Positions 1 through 6,756 of a DNA stretch of 41,943 nt are shown piece after piece (positions within the stretch are counted from its first letter, which is position 1; each line of letters opens with the position of its first letter). Below the pieces are notes generated by a model. The model did not search any database, was not told the DNA's origin, and saw nothing but the letters and a program-made list of their open reading frames with translations. This DNA comes from a virus. The stretch covers positions 1 through 41,943 of the IMG/VR virus record IMGVR_UViG_3300036985_008102. One strand, 5' to 3'. The translations under genes and the position numbers were made by a program.

Positions 1-33
1 ATGAATTAACGATGTTTTAGGTTTAGGCATATA

Positions 34-118
34 TGGTAGTCACGGTGGGACTCGAACCCACAAACCCATTCGGGGACCGGGTTTTAAGCCCGACTGCTGT
101 GCCATTCGCAACGTGACC
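34..118 (-). tRNA. tRNA-Leu(TAA)
   Basis: Class II tRNA with a 7-bp acceptor stem (one G-T pair), a long variable arm with a CCC/GGG stem, a GTGGG/CCCAC T arm, and loop CTTAAAA giving anticodon TAA. The 3' CCA is encoded. It is the last gene of the leftward tRNA cluster 1. Confidence 0.9.
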
Positions 119-134
119 AAAAACAAATATTCAG

Positions 135-206
135 AGCTGATTGAGGGAATCGAACCCCCACCTGTACCTTACGACGGGACTATACTACCACTAATACTAA
201 ATCAGC
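135..206 (-). tRNA. tRNA-Thr(CGT)
   Basis: Cloverleaf with acceptor GCTGATT/AATCAGC, T arm GGGGG/CCCTC and anticodon loop GTCGTAA (CGT). The anticodon stem has one mismatch. No CCA is encoded. Confidence 0.8.
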
Positions 207-221
207 AAATTGGGATGTTCA

Positions 222-295
222 CCTACTCCTTCAGAATCGAACTGAACCTGAACGATTACATTTCGTTAGTGCAACCACTACACTTGGTTAACCTT
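222..295 (-). pseudogene. Degenerate tRNA-like sequence
   Basis: A perfect T arm (TTCAG/CTGAA around TTCGATT) and a D arm (AACC/GGTT) are present. The acceptor strands do not pair, and the anticodon region only forms with an enlarged 9-nt loop (possible AAC). It is followed on its 5' side by a 9-bp hairpin at 293..315. Most likely a decayed tRNA gene; the boundaries are approximate. Confidence 0.4.
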
Positions 296-332
296 GAAAG
301 ATTTGCTCTTTCAAGCAGTTACTATTTCCCAG

Positions 333-404
333 AGCCGGCATCGGGAATCGAACCCGAGATCGCTCCATACCAAAGAGCCGTGTTACCACTAGCACCATGC
401 CGGC
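333..404 (-). tRNA. tRNA-Thr(GGT)
   Basis: Perfect acceptor GCCGGCA/TGCCGGC, T arm TCGGG/CCCGA, and anticodon stem GCTCT/GGAGC with loop TTGGTAT (GGT). No CCA is encoded. Confidence 0.88.
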
Positions 405-422
405 ACAAATAACATTTTCACA

Positions 423-506
423 TTCATCAGATGGGACTTGAACCCACAAACCCTTTCGAGTAGAACAGTTTAAGTGTTCCGCATTTGCCATTTTCGCCAC
501 TGTGTA
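423..506 (-). tRNA. tRNA-Leu(TAA), second copy with defective acceptor stem
   Basis: Class II tRNA with anticodon stem GAACA/TGTTC and loop CTTAAAC (TAA), a Leu-like D arm and a normal T arm. Only the inner three acceptor pairs (CAG/CTG) and an end pair form unless a 3-nt bulge is allowed. It duplicates the isoacceptor at 34..118, so it may be decaying. Confidence 0.55.
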
Positions 507-566
507 TGCTTAATTTTAAGCATAAACTATTGTTACTTACGTTACCTAGGTCATAAAAACCCAGAG

Positions 567-639
567 AGTCGACGGAAGGAGTCGAACCTTCATTCACCTG
601 TTTTGCAGACAGGTCGCTAGCCAGTTTGCGCTCGTCGAC
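567..639 (-). tRNA. tRNA-Cys(GCA)
   Basis: Perfect acceptor GTCGACG/CGTCGAC, anticodon stem CCTGT/ACAGG with loop CTGCAAA (GCA), T arm GAAGG/CCTTC. No CCA is encoded. Confidence 0.92.
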
Positions 640-664
640 ATAAATTCGTATCATACAATTTCAG

Positions 665-736
665 TGCGTCTTCCAGGTATCGAACCTGGTTCTACTGCTC
701 TTCAGGCAATCGCTACACCATTTCAGCTAAAGACGC
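665..736 (-). tRNA. tRNA-Phe(GAA)
   Basis: Acceptor GCGTCTT/AAGACGC, anticodon stem ATTGC/GCAGT with loop CTGAAGA (GAA), T arm CCAGG/CCTGG, discriminator A, no encoded CCA. Confidence 0.92.
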
Positions 737-752
737 ATTCATAATGAATCGG

Positions 753-821
753 CAAGGAAAATCGGGATCGAACCGATGTCTTCTTGGTTAAACCAAGCGC
801 TCTACCATTGAGCTATTCCTT
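753..821 (-). tRNA. tRNA of uncertain identity, apparent anticodon TTA
   Basis: D arm GCTC/GAGC and T arm ATCGG/CCGAT are good, and the acceptor is AAGGAA/TTCCTT. The anticodon arm reads CTTG-GTTTAAC-CAAG. With T33 and A37 in place the anticodon is TTA, which would decode UAA. The body is only 69 nt because one or two core bases (around positions 9 and 26) are missing, so the numbering is uncertain. Read one base later the anticodon would be TAA (Leu), but there is no long variable arm. Confidence 0.6.
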
Positions 822-868
822 AGGAACGTAGATTGTCAAAGATCAAACGATCTTGTGTGATCGTTTTG

Positions 869-942
869 TCGGGGCGGCGGGATTCGAACCCACGACCACC
901 GGTTTCCAAAACCGGGATGCAACCAGCCAACACCTCGCCCCG
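869..942 (-). tRNA. tRNA-Pro(TGG)
   Basis: Perfect acceptor CGGGGCG/CGCCCCG and anticodon stem CCGGT/ACCGG with loop TTTGGAA (TGG). No CCA is encoded. Confidence 0.93.
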
Positions 943-955
943 TTAACTTCTTCTT

Positions 956-1035
956 ACCGGCGTCTCTTCCGGTCCCGCTATCTTCAACCCCTGAGGGGTA
1001 GCGGTCGTCTAGTGCCTGTTGATAGCCTAAACGAC
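956..1035. ncRNA. Structured non-tRNA element inside tRNA cluster 1
   Basis: The 200-bp gap between tRNA-Pro and tRNA-Glu has no supported gene but holds three consecutive inverted repeats. These are ACCGG/CCGGT (956..973), CCGCTA/TAGCGG enclosing CCCC-TGA-GGGG (975..1004), and a 9-bp stem 1004..1012/1027..1035 with one G-U. If transcribed with the tRNAs (leftward) it would fold as a compact three-stem RNA. No known RNA family was recognised and the strand is inferred from the neighbours. Confidence 0.4.
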
Positions 1036-1143
1036 TCAGGGCGATGGCGGACGAGTGACGTACTTAACAAGCACCCACTTTCCTTACATCGTTCTGTTAT
1101 CATCGTTTTCATTGGCGTATCAACTCTTTATCGTTTCAGTTTG

Positions 1144-1217
1144 TGACCCTAATGAGATTCGAACTCATGCCTTCACCTTGAGAGGGTGACCACCTAACCA
1201 GTTAGTCAGATAGGGCC
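1144..1217 (-). tRNA. tRNA-Glu(CTC)
   Basis: Acceptor GGCCCTA/TAGGGTC, anticodon stem TCACC/GGTGA with loop CTCTCAA (CTC), T arm ATGAG/CTCAT. It is the first tRNA downstream of the cluster promoter at 1232..1261. Confidence 0.92.
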
Positions 1218-1231
1218 GCAATCACAATCTA

Positions 1232-1261
1232 ACTATAACTTAATTTTGTTGTTTAGTTCAC
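1232..1261 (-). promoter_or_regulatory. Phage-type promoter for tRNA cluster 1
   Basis: GTGAAC, 17 bp, TTATAGT on the minus strand. It has the same -10 motif as the promoter at 7580..7609. The tRNA-Glu 5' end lies 14 bp beyond the -10, giving a very short precursor leader. Confidence 0.6.
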
Positions 1262-1319
1262 TTTTTTAAAAAAAACATCGATATATCATTATGATCCAAT
1301 AGCAACAACGATTTCGAAT

Positions 1320-2159
1320 TCAAACAAGTGGTTGACGAACCACTTTTAACACACCCTCCGAGGAGAGAGCTGGTGCTAGCGTAGGACTTGCAAAGACATC
1401 AAAAATGTTAGTTTCTACGTTATCAACGAGACAACGTTTCGAAACTAATCGAGTCCCATGTGCGTAATCACTATAATCGTTGCCATGTCCGAGGTACAAC
1501 GGTTGGATCGGTTTCTCGTTTGCTTGATGCCATCCAAAAATCGCGACCTGCTTCGGGCGGGCTGCAAGTTGATTAGTTAGAACAATGTCCTTCTTATGCC
1601 CGGCGATAAATGCAGATTTGCTCACGCCGAGTCGCGTTAACGTGTCATCTACTCGTACGCTATGAGCTACGATACGTGAAGTGCTCATCATACTAGCGTC
1701 ATAAGGTGGTCCCCAGGGTTGCGGTGGCAATTTATGTGCCGCCTTCCAGATATTCGTAACGAGTTTTGTCGTCGGCAAAACGCAACCGTAAGCATCAGCG
1801 ATCCTTTGAGCAGTTAATGGCCAAAGTGGTGTCCGCAGCGCAATGCTATCAGTTGCAGTTGCTAACGTTAAGTAATCACGAGTGACAAAGACTGAAACTG
1901 TTTGTCTTTTGTCGGGTGTCAAACAATCAACACGCACTAACTCACGCAATGCATCAGGTACATGACCCAATAAAAACAACTCTTCAAAACGCTTCTCACG
2001 TTCGTTAACGTTTTTGATCCCAAGGAGTTTGGCGTATTCTTGTCCATCTAACTTCGTCTCAGGAACAGATACGTTGAGGACGTTAATATCGACAACGACT
2101 TCATCAGAACACCCACGCTCGTCATCATTGAAATCTAACATGCACATAAGTATGTGCAT
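1320..2159 (-). CDS. Unknown protein, last gene of the metallopeptidase/VWA operon
   Basis: 279 aa, soluble, and no family could be named. The best ordered part is residues 185-240, which runs AGHKKDIVL, then a W-H containing IFGWH, then PLYLGHG and DYSDYAHGTR; the His/Asp/Tyr-rich pattern suggests an enzyme-like core, but no catalytic signature was identified. Three in-frame ATGs (codons 1, 5 and 7) sit inside or at the edge of a 20-bp palindrome, so the true start is uncertain by up to six codons. It follows the gene at 2186 after 26 bp. A T-run near 1277 before the next promoter may end the transcript. Confidence 0.75.
   Translation of the reverse strand: MHILMCMLDFNDDERGCSDEVVVDINVLNVSVPETKLDGQEYAKLLGIKNVNEREKRFEELFLLGHVPDALRELVRVDCLTPDKRQTVSVFVTRDYLTLATATDSIALRTPLWPLTAQRIADAYGCVLPTTKLVTNIWKAAHKLPPQPWGPPYDASMMSTSRIVAHSVRVDDTLTRLGVSKSAFIAGHKKDIVLTNQLAARPKQVAIFGWHQANEKPIQPLYLGHGNDYSDYAHGTRLVSKRCLVDNVETNIFDVFASPTLAPALSSEGVLKVVRQPLV
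2140..2159. repeat. Palindrome covering the start codons of the 1320 gene
   Basis: ATGCACATA and TATGTGCAT arms separated by AG. All three candidate ATGs lie in or beside it. It could be an operator or an mRNA hairpin controlling translation. A similar CATA-N2-TATG palindrome lies before the gene at 25826. Confidence 0.5.
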
Positions 2160-2185
2160 CGGATGTTATGAGTTGTTTGATGCTT

Positions 2186-2503
2186 CTAGATGTCGACAAC
2201 GTCGCTTGGATCACCACCAAATCTAACGTATTCAGCTTTCACATCAACATTTAATGCTCTGAGTTTTACTGTATACGAAGCATCTCTAATGATCGATCGT
2301 GTCCACACTTTAATGAAGATTGGTGTATGTCTTACGTTAGACTCAGATGATTTTGCAACGACGGTCTGACCAACACGCATTTCGACGACCCAAAAAGCGC
2401 TTGTGAACAACGGTATAAAAACACCTTCAACAACAATCAGTGCCGGCTCAATGTTTAGTTGTGGCCAAACAAACGTCTCATCATCAAAATCGAGATCCAT
2501 CAT
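2186..2503 (-). CDS. Small protein of unknown function
   Basis: 105 aa beginning MMDLDFDDET, acidic at the N-terminus and then beta-rich (LIVVEGVFIPLF, FWVVEMRVGQTVV). No family recognised. It starts 4 bp after the stop of the gene at 2508, in the same operon. It may be one of the small beta-barrel-like proteins common in this window, but only on predicted strand content. Confidence 0.72.
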   Translation of the reverse strand: MMDLDFDDETFVWPQLNIEPALIVVEGVFIPLFTSAFWVVEMRVGQTVVAKSSESNVRHTPIFIKVWTRSIIRDASYTVKLRALNVDVKAEYVRFGGDPSDVVDI

Positions 2504-2507
2504 TAAA

Positions 2508-2726
2508 TCAATTCACTTTAGCGTAACGATACCAAACTTTATTTTCGTCGTGTAGCATCACCGCGCTCATGCCATGTACGCCCCAGTCAAGATTAAGTTG
2601 CCAATCATTTCGTTCTTTATTGAATTGAACTGAAACTACGTTGCATACAAGCCCACGCAAGTTTGAAACGACGATTCGCTCTCCAACTGCCGGCGCCAAC
2701 ACTGTTCTAATTGATACGTTTTGCAT
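2508..2726 (-). CDS. Small beta-rich protein of unknown function
   Basis: 72 aa. The order GERIVVSNLRGLVCNVVSVQF, then a charged turn, then WQLNLDWG resembles an SH3-like small barrel, which is an inference from the strand pattern only. An AGGAGA Shine-Dalgarno lies 5 bp before the ATG. The 213 bp upstream hold no gene. Confidence 0.75.
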   Translation of the reverse strand: MQNVSIRTVLAPAVGERIVVSNLRGLVCNVVSVQFNKERNDWQLNLDWGVHGMSAVMLHDENKVWYRYAKVN

Positions 2727-2896
2727 ATTTTCTCCTGCATTTTTCTTTGTTGTTTGAAGAAACTAAAACTTAAGCAGTGCTTGTTTAACCTTTAATCGTC
2801 ACCCTCATTCATCCCTAAAAAAGCTTGTGTCAATCAAAGGCAGTGACCACTATTGTACAACGCAGTGTTTTTCTGGGATGAACTAGAAGCTCTCAA

Positions 2897-2924
2897 ACCC
2901 TTCGCGCGAGCGTGCTCGCGAGGG
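2897..2924. repeat. GC-rich hairpin in intergenic gap
   Basis: CCCT and CGCGAGC pair with GCTCGCGAGGG around a GT turn (11 bp with a 3-nt bulge), unusually GC-rich for its surroundings. It sits just after the stop of the gene at 2940 and lacks a U-run, so it may be an RNA processing or attenuation structure. Nothing else was seen in 2727..2939. Confidence 0.45.
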
Positions 2925-2939
2925 AGCAACGCTACACAC

Positions 2940-3236
2940 TCACTCATCATAATCATTGATGATTTCTGGAATTGAAATTTTAGTGATGAAAGCTGTCGAA
3001 ACGTAACCGGCACTCTTTGGTGTGACAATGTACAAGGAACTGTGATCGCATCCAATAACAGCGATACAAACCGCGAGTTCACCAACAAGTAGTTTCGAAG
3101 GTTCTTGTGTGGGTGCTTGGTATTGCACAACCCGGGCTGCCCACATTTCTGGCAATACGTCATAAACCCAAACAGACGAACGTAAGTCAGAGTTGACAGT
3201 GACAAGATCACCGACCGATATCGACGTCTTTGTCAC
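2940..3236 (-). CDS. Small beta-rich protein of unknown function, GTG start
   Basis: 98 aa. MTKTSISVGDLVTVNSDL at the N-terminus followed by alternating hydrophobic strands (VWVYDVL, AARVVQY, LAVCIAVIG, SLYIVTP) suggests a small barrel. The GTG start is chosen because AAGGA lies 5 bp upstream. It overlaps the end of the membrane protein gene at 3208 by 29 bp. A longer frame on the same strand (2834..3211) was rejected. Confidence 0.7.
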   Translation of the reverse strand: MTKTSISVGDLVTVNSDLRSSVWVYDVLPEMWAARVVQYQAPTQEPSKLLVGELAVCIAVIGCDHSSLYIVTPKSAGYVSTAFITKISIPEIINDYDE

Positions 3237-3462
3237 CGTTTCCTTGTTTCCCAGTCGACTTTGGTATTGACATCCACCTCAAATAGGTAATGACACCGAT
3301 GCGAATGATCTGCAGATGCACCCAAACTAGCGCAACAACTGCGGATGCAATTGGGGCAGTGACATGACCAGCAATTGTTGCCAACATCACCATAATAGAC
3401 ACGAGAGCCCAGGCAGTGTTAGTAAAAACGTCAAAGAACGTTGGTTTTGCATTAAGAAACAT
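3208..3462 (-). CDS. Small membrane protein, two predicted helices
   Basis: 84 aa from the ATG at 3462; a GTG six codons upstream (3480) is an alternative. Hydrophobic segments at about residues 13-32 and 36-55, then a basic, hydrophilic tail. It overlaps both neighbours and is the third of three consecutive membrane proteins downstream of the metallopeptidase/VWA gene. The function is unknown; membrane-anchoring of that complex is only a guess from position. Confidence 0.7.
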   Translation of the reverse strand: MFLNAKPTFFDVFTNTAWALVSIMVMLATIAGHVTAPIASAVVALVWVHLQIIRIGVITYLRWMSIPKSTGKQGNGDKDVDIGR

Positions 3463-3703
3463 CGCCTTCTTCGCCTTCACTTGCTTCGTTGATACGAACA
3501 GTCAGATTATTTCCATGGAATGCACCAGCCATAGATTCACTTAGGATCAAACACGTCATAAGGAACGTAAGAACTGGACCGCAGAATATGTTCCAAACGG
3601 AAATTTCGGTGTACGCACTATCTAACATGGGAAACACAACGCGGTTCCATGAGACGTATACTCCAAATGTCAACAACGGCGCATACAATAGAATCAATTT
3701 CAA
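3452..3703 (-). CDS. Small membrane protein, two predicted helices, TTG start
   Basis: 83 aa. Helices at about 2-18 and 38-55, then an acidic C-terminal tail (EASEGEEGD). The TTG start is supported by GAGGAAG 8-10 bp upstream and by its position 2 bp after the stop of the gene at 3706. Overlaps the next gene's start. Function unknown. Confidence 0.68.
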   Translation of the reverse strand: MKLILLYAPLLTFGVYVSWNRVVFPMLDSAYTEISVWNIFCGPVLTFLMTCLILSESMAGAFHGNNLTVRINEASEGEEGDVS

Positions 3704-3705
3704 AG

Positions 3706-3957
3706 TTATTTACTTCCTCTTACGCAAACAGCTATGACGATAGCTGCAAACACACCTATTGCTATGAATGAAAAAAACCAGCTAAGTGTGTTAAACGTAT
3801 CACTCAAGATCGCTGTTATCGACCAGAAAAATCCGCCGGCTGTGAATCCTAAAAATGGAGCGATGACGAAAAAAACTAAAGCATCATACCATTTTGGGTA
3901 CCACGTCGCGAGGATCCAAGCACATACAACGAAAGCGATGATTAATACGAATTCCAT
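3706..3957 (-). CDS. Small membrane protein, three predicted helices
   Basis: 83 aa, almost entirely hydrophobic, with helices at about 2-20, 25-50 and 58-79 and a basic end (VRGSK). It begins 35 bp after the metallopeptidase/VWA gene and is followed directly by two more membrane proteins. A holin-like role is possible from size and topology, but no lysis gene is nearby. Function unknown. Confidence 0.72.
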   Translation of the reverse strand: MEFVLIIAFVVCAWILATWYPKWYDALVFFVIAPFLGFTAGGFFWSITAILSDTFNTLSWFFSFIAIGVFAAIVIAVCVRGSK

Positions 3958-3992
3958 TATTAACTCATCATCGCTTTCATCGTGAATTCACT

Positions 3993-5324
3993 TCAACGCC
4001 AAGCACCCGTCATCGGGCGTTCCTTGGTGACGAAGACCTGAAGTTCTTGGCTGGGAAACTCCAACTTACATCCCGGCGCAAGAATCCATCCACGCTTTCC
4101 GCGGACGCCAATAGGCGCCGGTGCCATTCCATCAGTCATAATCAAAAGACCATCCCATCGTCCACGATTCTTCGAATCGTTATAGACTCGAGTCGGCGCG
4201 TTGAAATCAGTGCCGCCACCGCGTGTTCGCATGGTCGCCTTCAATGGAACTGAACCCCGAGACCATCGAACGATGTCTGACTCTCGAGCGCTACAATCAA
4301 ACGGGATGAAGTCGATTTCAATTTTTCGAGTGAGCGCATTCAGCTCGCTGAAGAACAGTGCTAGCATCTCGTCACCAACGCTTCCTGACTCATCACGAGC
4401 AATGAGAAGCTTTGCCATGTAACCACGCTTCACTCCCGGGTGAATGTACGGGTAACGTCGATTGATACGCTTGATGGACGTCGTCCGACCACCGCGCAGC
4501 AACTTTCCGATGAACTGACGAAACACAGCACGCCAGTCGATAATATGCGAAACTGACTTGCGGATGCTTATCTGCAACTCTGCCGGGATATTCCCCCAAC
4601 CAGTTGACTCACTATCAGCATGCCGCACTGCCTTCTCGACGATCGCCTTGATTTTGCCTTCAACGTAAGCGCGTTGTTCCTCGGTGACTGAATCCCACGC
4701 GTCGTGGTCATCCATGGAATCGATATCACCAAAGACATCTCCCGGCTCGGCACCACCGTTCTTCTTCTGCTTCTCACAGAATTGTTGTAGGCGATCAAAG
4801 TACCACTCAGACGCTTGCATCTTCGGAAAGGATGCGATGAGATGAGCGACAGTGTTCCCAGACTTTTCATCATCGGAAGCCTTGCGCCCATCAGGAAGTT
4901 CAGGCATTACACCCGGGACCAATGCAAACTTCGGAAGCGTTCTCACATCTCGAGCATCGTTTTCGCCCCGGGGCCGAGCAGCACTTTCAAGAATGAGTGA
5001 GTTAATCGCAAGATCAGTCGCGACGTTCCACATTTTGTGCGGCTCACGACGTCGACCATAAAGGTGACCGAAGATGAGGTGATAGAATTCGTGTGTGATA
5101 ACACCTTGAATTTGGTTGTCGCTCAGCGTCGCCAAGAAATCAGGATTGTAGAACATACATACCTGATCACTCTTCGGGTCAAACGTGACCGCAGCTGTTG
5201 GAATCTGCTTTGTTGGCAGCTTCGTCAGTTGCCTCGACAGTTCAGCAAAGAACGCATGGTTCTGCAAGAACGGAATGAGGTACTTCTCAAAGTTGAAATC
5301 AGTCTCACACACGTTGAACATCAT
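3993..5324 (-). CDS. Metallopeptidase-like and VWA-like domain protein (DUF2201 type)
   Basis: 443 aa. The N-terminal half carries a zincin motif HEFYH at residues 78-82, in the setting of the DUF2201 putative metallopeptidase domain. The C-terminal part is a von Willebrand A-like domain with the MIDAS motif DESGS (311-315), GGGTDF (369-374) and MTDG (396-399). Such proteins pair with MoxR-type AAA ATPases in bacteria as chaperone or metal-insertion-like systems; a MoxR protein is encoded at 21344, but in another operon. It is the first gene of its unit, with ATG exactly 6 bp after a phage-type -10. A second ATG one codon on is 5 bp from GGAG. Three membrane protein genes follow. Confidence 0.9.
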   Translation of the reverse strand: MMFNVCETDFNFEKYLIPFLQNHAFFAELSRQLTKLPTKQIPTAAVTFDPKSDQVCMFYNPDFLATLSDNQIQGVITHEFYHLIFGHLYGRRREPHKMWNVATDLAINSLILESAARPRGENDARDVRTLPKFALVPGVMPELPDGRKASDDEKSGNTVAHLIASFPKMQASEWYFDRLQQFCEKQKKNGGAEPGDVFGDIDSMDDHDAWDSVTEEQRAYVEGKIKAIVEKAVRHADSESTGWGNIPAELQISIRKSVSHIIDWRAVFRQFIGKLLRGGRTTSIKRINRRYPYIHPGVKRGYMAKLLIARDESGSVGDEMLALFFSELNALTRKIEIDFIPFDCSARESDIVRWSRGSVPLKATMRTRGGGTDFNAPTRVYNDSKNRGRWDGLLIMTDGMAPAPIGVRGKRGWILAPGCKLEFPSQELQVFVTKERPMTGAWR

Positions 5325-5330
5325 GTCTCC

Positions 5331-5360
5331 ATCTTACCACGTTGGGTAACTCGTTTGCAC
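5331..5360 (-). promoter_or_regulatory. Phage-type promoter, leaderless arrangement
   Basis: GTGCAA, 17 bp, GTAAGAT, then 6 bp to the ATG at 5324. Drives the metallopeptidase/VWA operon. Confidence 0.8.
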
Positions 5361-5365
5361 CAGTC

Positions 5366-5635
5366 TCACGTCGGGTTGGTTTTGCTAGCTTCATGCGCTA
5401 GCAATTTCGAAAACGATTCCCAACACTTATCACACGCCCACGTTTCATCCGCGGCTAGCTTCATCTGCATGCCTGAAAGACAAGTTGGGCGTGCATTGTA
5501 AAAATGTTGCTTCGCCCCTGAATTCGGGCACGAATATCCGTTTCCATGACACGGATGAGGCTTATCATTCGACGCGTCGCGACCGCATCTGCATTTATCA
5601 CTTGACATCGTATTAACTTTTCCTAGTTGACTCAC
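5366..5635 (-). CDS. Small cysteine-rich, probably zinc-binding protein
   Basis: 89 aa from a GTG whose last two bases overlap the preceding TGA (GTGA, 4-bp overlap). An ATG at 5608 preceded by AGGAAA is the alternative start (80 aa). Cysteines occur as CRC, CHGNGYSC, one single Cys and a closing CDKC pair, a pattern suited to zinc ribbons or knuckles. No family named. Last gene of the RSH-like hydrolase operon. Confidence 0.72.
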   Translation of the reverse strand: MSQLGKVNTMSSDKCRCGRDASNDKPHPCHGNGYSCPNSGAKQHFYNARPTCLSGMQMKLAADETWACDKCWESFSKLLAHEASKTNPT

Positions 5636-5916
5636 ATGTTGTCGATGATGCGGCCGCGTTTGCCCGTGTGTTCAGACGTCTGTCTGACGTGGTCAGCGAG
5701 ACGCGTCAATAGGTCAAGCGTCGTCGGATTCAACGATGACCAGTCGGTCTCGCGAATCAGTTGCAAGACACGACCTTTGCATGCACCACACGTGCAATCA
5801 CTTACGTTCGCCGACGTTTGTTCAACGCGCTCATTATCAGGCATCTGCCAATTAAAATTGCTGCAATCGGTGAAGAGATGCGTTTTTCGCTGCGTTATAC
5901 GTTGTTTGAGCGTCAT
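5632..5916 (-). CDS. Small protein with CTCGAC motif, unknown function
   Basis: 94 aa. A CTCGAC motif in the middle could hold a metal ion, and the second half is predicted helical (a Leu/Thr-rich stretch, then RTSEHTGKRGR). Its ATG overlaps the stop of a 36-codon gene as ATGA, and AAAAAGG lies 7 bp upstream. Function unknown. Confidence 0.7.
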   Translation of the reverse strand: MTLKQRITQRKTHLFTDCSNFNWQMPDNERVEQTSANVSDCTCGACKGRVLQLIRETDWSSLNPTTLDLLTRLADHVRQTSEHTGKRGRIIDNM

Positions 5917-6023
5917 GGCATAACCTTTTTAAAGATATCATCCGGAAAACAAGGTGTCGGAGAACACCAAATCCAAGATATCTTCAATGCAGCATTCATC
6001 GTTGGCGTTAACGCCAACGTCAT
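5913..6023 (-). CDS. Hidden 36-aa gene between coupled neighbours
   Basis: The frame MTLALTPTMN...FKKVMP starts with an ATG overlapping the TGA of the gene at 6020 (ATGA), and its TGA overlaps the ATG of the gene at 5632 (ATGA). Perfect 4-bp overlaps at both ends fit the translational coupling used across this operon and are the main evidence. The first codons lie in a 20-bp perfect palindrome at 6000..6019. The peptide has Trp, Cys and Pro and no recognisable domain. It could be a chance frame. Confidence 0.45.
   Translation of the reverse strand: MTLALTPTMNAALKISWIWCSPTPCFPDDIFKKVMP
6000..6019. repeat. 20-bp perfect palindrome
   Basis: CGTTGGCGTTAACGCCAACG, identical on both strands, centred on GTTAAC. 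It lies within the first codons of the 36-codon gene, right after the stop of the 6020 gene. It could be an operator or an RNA hairpin affecting coupling. Confidence 0.55.
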
Positions 6024-6469
6024 GATTCTTCCTTGAAGGTAACGAGGCACCTGGCTTCAAATGGAACCTCCCGCGACAGGTCTTCACAACGCTTCATCCC
6101 AACGAGTGTAAGCGCGTTCTTGAATCGCTGCTTTTTCGAAGGATCAGCCATGATCGCTCTGTACCAAAACGGTTTATGCCGCGGCGCGCCCGAACATGGA
6201 CCACAAGATCCACAGAAAAGCCCGTTGTAAAAAAAGTGTTTTCCAGTGTAACCGTTGTGTGGGCCAAAATAAGTGGCGCCCAGCGCCTCTCTTCCGCGCC
6301 ATTCTTTAGCAAATTCTTCCACTTCTTTGAGACCGATGAAAGGTCCGATCGCCCTAAACAACAAGATGATTGCGTCTTGGTTGTTGATGAACCCAGCGCT
6401 AAAATCAGTCTTGGGACTGTGCTTCAAGGTGAGCAAATACTTGACGAGTGGATGATTTAGATCAATCAT
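6020..6469 (-). CDS. Unknown protein
   Basis: 149 aa from the ATG at 6469 (MIDLNHPLVKYLL), which overlaps the stop of the 6462 gene by 8 bp; a start further upstream would lie wholly inside that gene. The middle has a glycine/cysteine-rich stretch (YNGLFCGSCGPCSG) that might bind metal, followed by KPFWYRAIM. No family recognised. Confidence 0.72.
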   Translation of the reverse strand: MIDLNHPLVKYLLTLKHSPKTDFSAGFINNQDAIILLFRAIGPFIGLKEVEEFAKEWRGREALGATYFGPHNGYTGKHFFYNGLFCGSCGPCSGAPRHKPFWYRAIMADPSKKQRFKNALTLVGMKRCEDLSREVPFEARCLVTFKEES

Positions 6470-6737
6470 TGAACACCGTAATGTTGATGCTCGGGTCGTC
6501 TGCGCTTTGCCACTTCGTGGCAAGTAGTTCACCGTCCACGCTCTTGTCCTCAGCAAGAAATGTGAAAAGCATCTTGCGGTTGGTTTTGTGTGATTGTACA
6601 TAAAAACCTACATCGCAAGCGTCAGCATAAACACGTTTGGCAATTGGTCCGCCCAAAGTTGATTCTTCGGAGAAGCCAGTCTTCTTATTCCACGTGAACT
6701 GGGCGCCGTCGTGTACGGGAATATCAAGCGTTTTCAT
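6462..6737 (-). CDS. Small protein of unknown function
   Basis: 91 aa. Mixed alpha/beta with GGPIAKRVYADACDVGFYV and later a WQSADDPSINITVF end. AAGGAAA lies 6 bp before the ATG. Second gene of its operon, 19 bp after the RSH-like hydrolase. Function unknown. Confidence 0.75.
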   Translation of the reverse strand: MKTLDIPVHDGAQFTWNKKTGFSEESTLGGPIAKRVYADACDVGFYVQSHKTNRKMLFTFLAEDKSVDGELLATKWQSADDPSINITVFND

Positions 6738-6756
6738 TTGTGTTTTCCTTTAAAGG

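Noticed and set aside
1020-1075. Short resemblance to a 16S rRNA segment (GGCGGACG-GTGA)
   Set aside because: Only about a dozen bases match and nothing around them fits rRNA.
113-1146. Open frames across tRNA cluster 1
   Set aside because: They coincide with well-folded tRNA genes and carry tRNA-derived repeats such as GIEPE and GFEPTT.
2834-3211. 125-codon leftward frame
   Set aside because: It overlaps the 2940 gene almost fully in another frame, and the latter has a Shine-Dalgarno and a more natural protein composition.
5037-5501. 154-codon rightward frame
   Set aside because: Antisense to the HEFYH-containing part of the metallopeptidase/VWA gene and covers its promoter.
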